A stretch of DNA of 17,144 nt from Melioribacteraceae bacterium. GTDB taxonomy: Bacteria > Bacteroidota > Ignavibacteria > Ignavibacteriales > Melioribacteraceae. This document shows, piece by piece, positions 16,608 through 17,144 of this stretch; positions within the stretch are counted from its first letter, which is position 1, and every line of letters starts with the position of its first letter. The notes beneath the pieces were generated by a model, which was not told the DNA's origin, did no database searches, and saw nothing but the letters and a program-made list of their open reading frames with translations. Made by a program: the position numbers and the translations under genes. The stretch is from contig WFQV01000025.1 in the NCBI GenBank assembly GCA_015486905.1, positions 1 to 17,144 of the forward strand, in the 5' to 3' direction.

Positions 16608-16672
16608 GCTAAAAGAAAAAACAGAAAAAGCGAACGATAAAAAAATGTTCAACGAAATTAAAATATAAACAG

Positions 16673-17144
16673 ATGAAAAAATATTTAATATTTGGTTTCC
16701 TGCTTTTTGCTTTGGTCTATTCGGGTTGTAAAGAATCGATTGTGGATAATCCGATTCCAAACAAGGCGCCTAACACGCATTTGTTCCTTTACCCCGATAG
16801 TACAATCAGTAAGCAGAAAAGCCGCTTGGAAGTAAATTGGTGGGGCGATGACCCCGACGGAATTGTGGTTGGCTATTATTTTAAATGGATGGGAATTGAT
16901 TCTTCGTGGACGTTCACCACTAAAAACGATTCTATCTTTTCTTTGCCGATTGGTTCGAAGGATACAACGTTTCGTTTCTTGGTTGCGGCTGTGGATAACG
17001 ACGGCAATAATAGATACGACAAAACCGTAATTAGGAACGGAATTAATTTCGGTGCCGAACCATTTACCGACAAGAACGGCAACGGTGTTTACGACGCCGG
17101 TGAGGATTTTATCGACATTGGCAACGTTGACCCTACCCCTGCGG
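16673..17144 (+). CDS. lipoprotein with EF-hand-like loop, 3' end outside window
   Basis: An open frame of 157 codons runs from the ATG at 16673 off the right edge. The N-terminus (MKKYLIFGFLLFALVYSGC) is a lipoprotein signal peptide, with Cys19 as the lipidation site in a YSGC lipobox that is slightly atypical at position -3. The mature part begins with a polar linker and an NKAPNTHLFLYPD segment. A beta-sandwich follows that resembles an FnIII/Ig domain (LEVNWWGDDPDGIVVGYYFK, FRFLVAAVDNDGN). An EF-hand-like Ca-binding loop sits at D133-K-N-G-N-G with E144 at position 12, the same layout as in the 12100-14169 protein. It would be anchored in a membrane, probably the outer one. Function is unknown. 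It is separated from the cargo operon by a hairpin and a repeat-rich spacer, so it probably has its own promoter. Confidence 0.8.
   Translation, partial: MKKYLIFGFLLFALVYSGCKESIVDNPIPNKAPNTHLFLYPDSTISKQKSRLEVNWWGDDPDGIVVGYYFKWMGIDSSWTFTTKNDSIFSLPIGSKDTTFRFLVAAVDNDGNNRYDKTVIRNGINFGAEPFTDKNGNGVYDAGEDFIDIGNVDPTPA

Larger units (their letters stand above)
16278..16672. other. gene-free intergenic region, mosaic of short repeats
   Basis: About 395 bp with no supportable gene. After the terminator hairpin it holds a 9-bp direct repeat GAAACGTTC (16327-16335 and 16346-16354), 7-bp ATTATGA-type repeats (16374-16394), 8-bp GRTTGYAT-type repeats (16418-16449), a CCACGA/TCGTGG hairpin (16513-16530), and ATTCGTG repeats at 10-bp spacing (16582-16607). 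No recognisable promoter pair for the downstream lipoprotein was found. Confidence 0.65.

Overview
The window is about 17.1 kb of AT-rich bacterial DNA. It reads as a member of the Ignavibacteria (Bacteroidota/Chlorobiota group, Ignavibacterium/Melioribacter-like). The reasons are a gingipain-type PorU sortase, several exported proteins ending in type IX secretion (T9SS) sorting tails, the large exported family beginning with the GNIGLTVTNFG segment, the sparse use of Shine-Dalgarno sites, and two exact TAnnTTTG -7-like boxes upstream of divergent genes. This assignment is inferred from protein character, not from a marker gene.

Layout. (1) 1-7964, plus strand: the 3' end of a WecG/TagA (GT26) glycosyltransferase, then 9 bp later a 1778-residue PorU-like C25 cysteine protease. 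PorU overlaps by one base (TAATG) a small exported protein with a sorting tail. A 445-residue outer-membrane beta-barrel candidate follows. The cluster closes at a strong bidirectional hairpin terminator (7985-8024). (2) 8037-10546, minus strand: a HAD phosphatase and, upstream of it in the same probable operon, an exported protein with a calcineurin-phosphoesterase fold that has lost its metal ligands, fused to a PQQ-type beta-propeller. (3) 10547-11088: a gene-free stretch with hairpin elements and CATCCA-rich low-complexity DNA. (4) 11089-16277, plus strand: lipoyl synthase (lipA) and two large T9SS cargo-type proteins. (5) 16278-16672: another gene-free repeat mosaic. (6) 16673 to the right edge: the start of a lipoprotein that runs off the window.

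How the genes fit together. The left half looks like a surface-display locus. In the Porphyromonas gingivalis T9SS, PorU removes the C-terminal sorting domain of cargo and attaches the cargo to surface glycolipid. Here the sortase sits directly after a glycosyltransferase of a family that builds lipid-linked glycans, and directly before a tailed exported protein. Four proteins in the window carry CTD-like tails of different flavours. The most notable protein features are a region inside PorU that resembles the ILEI/PANDER (FAM3) fold, and the all-sites-degenerate phosphoesterase domain of the propeller protein. No mobile element, CRISPR array, tRNA or rRNA was seen.
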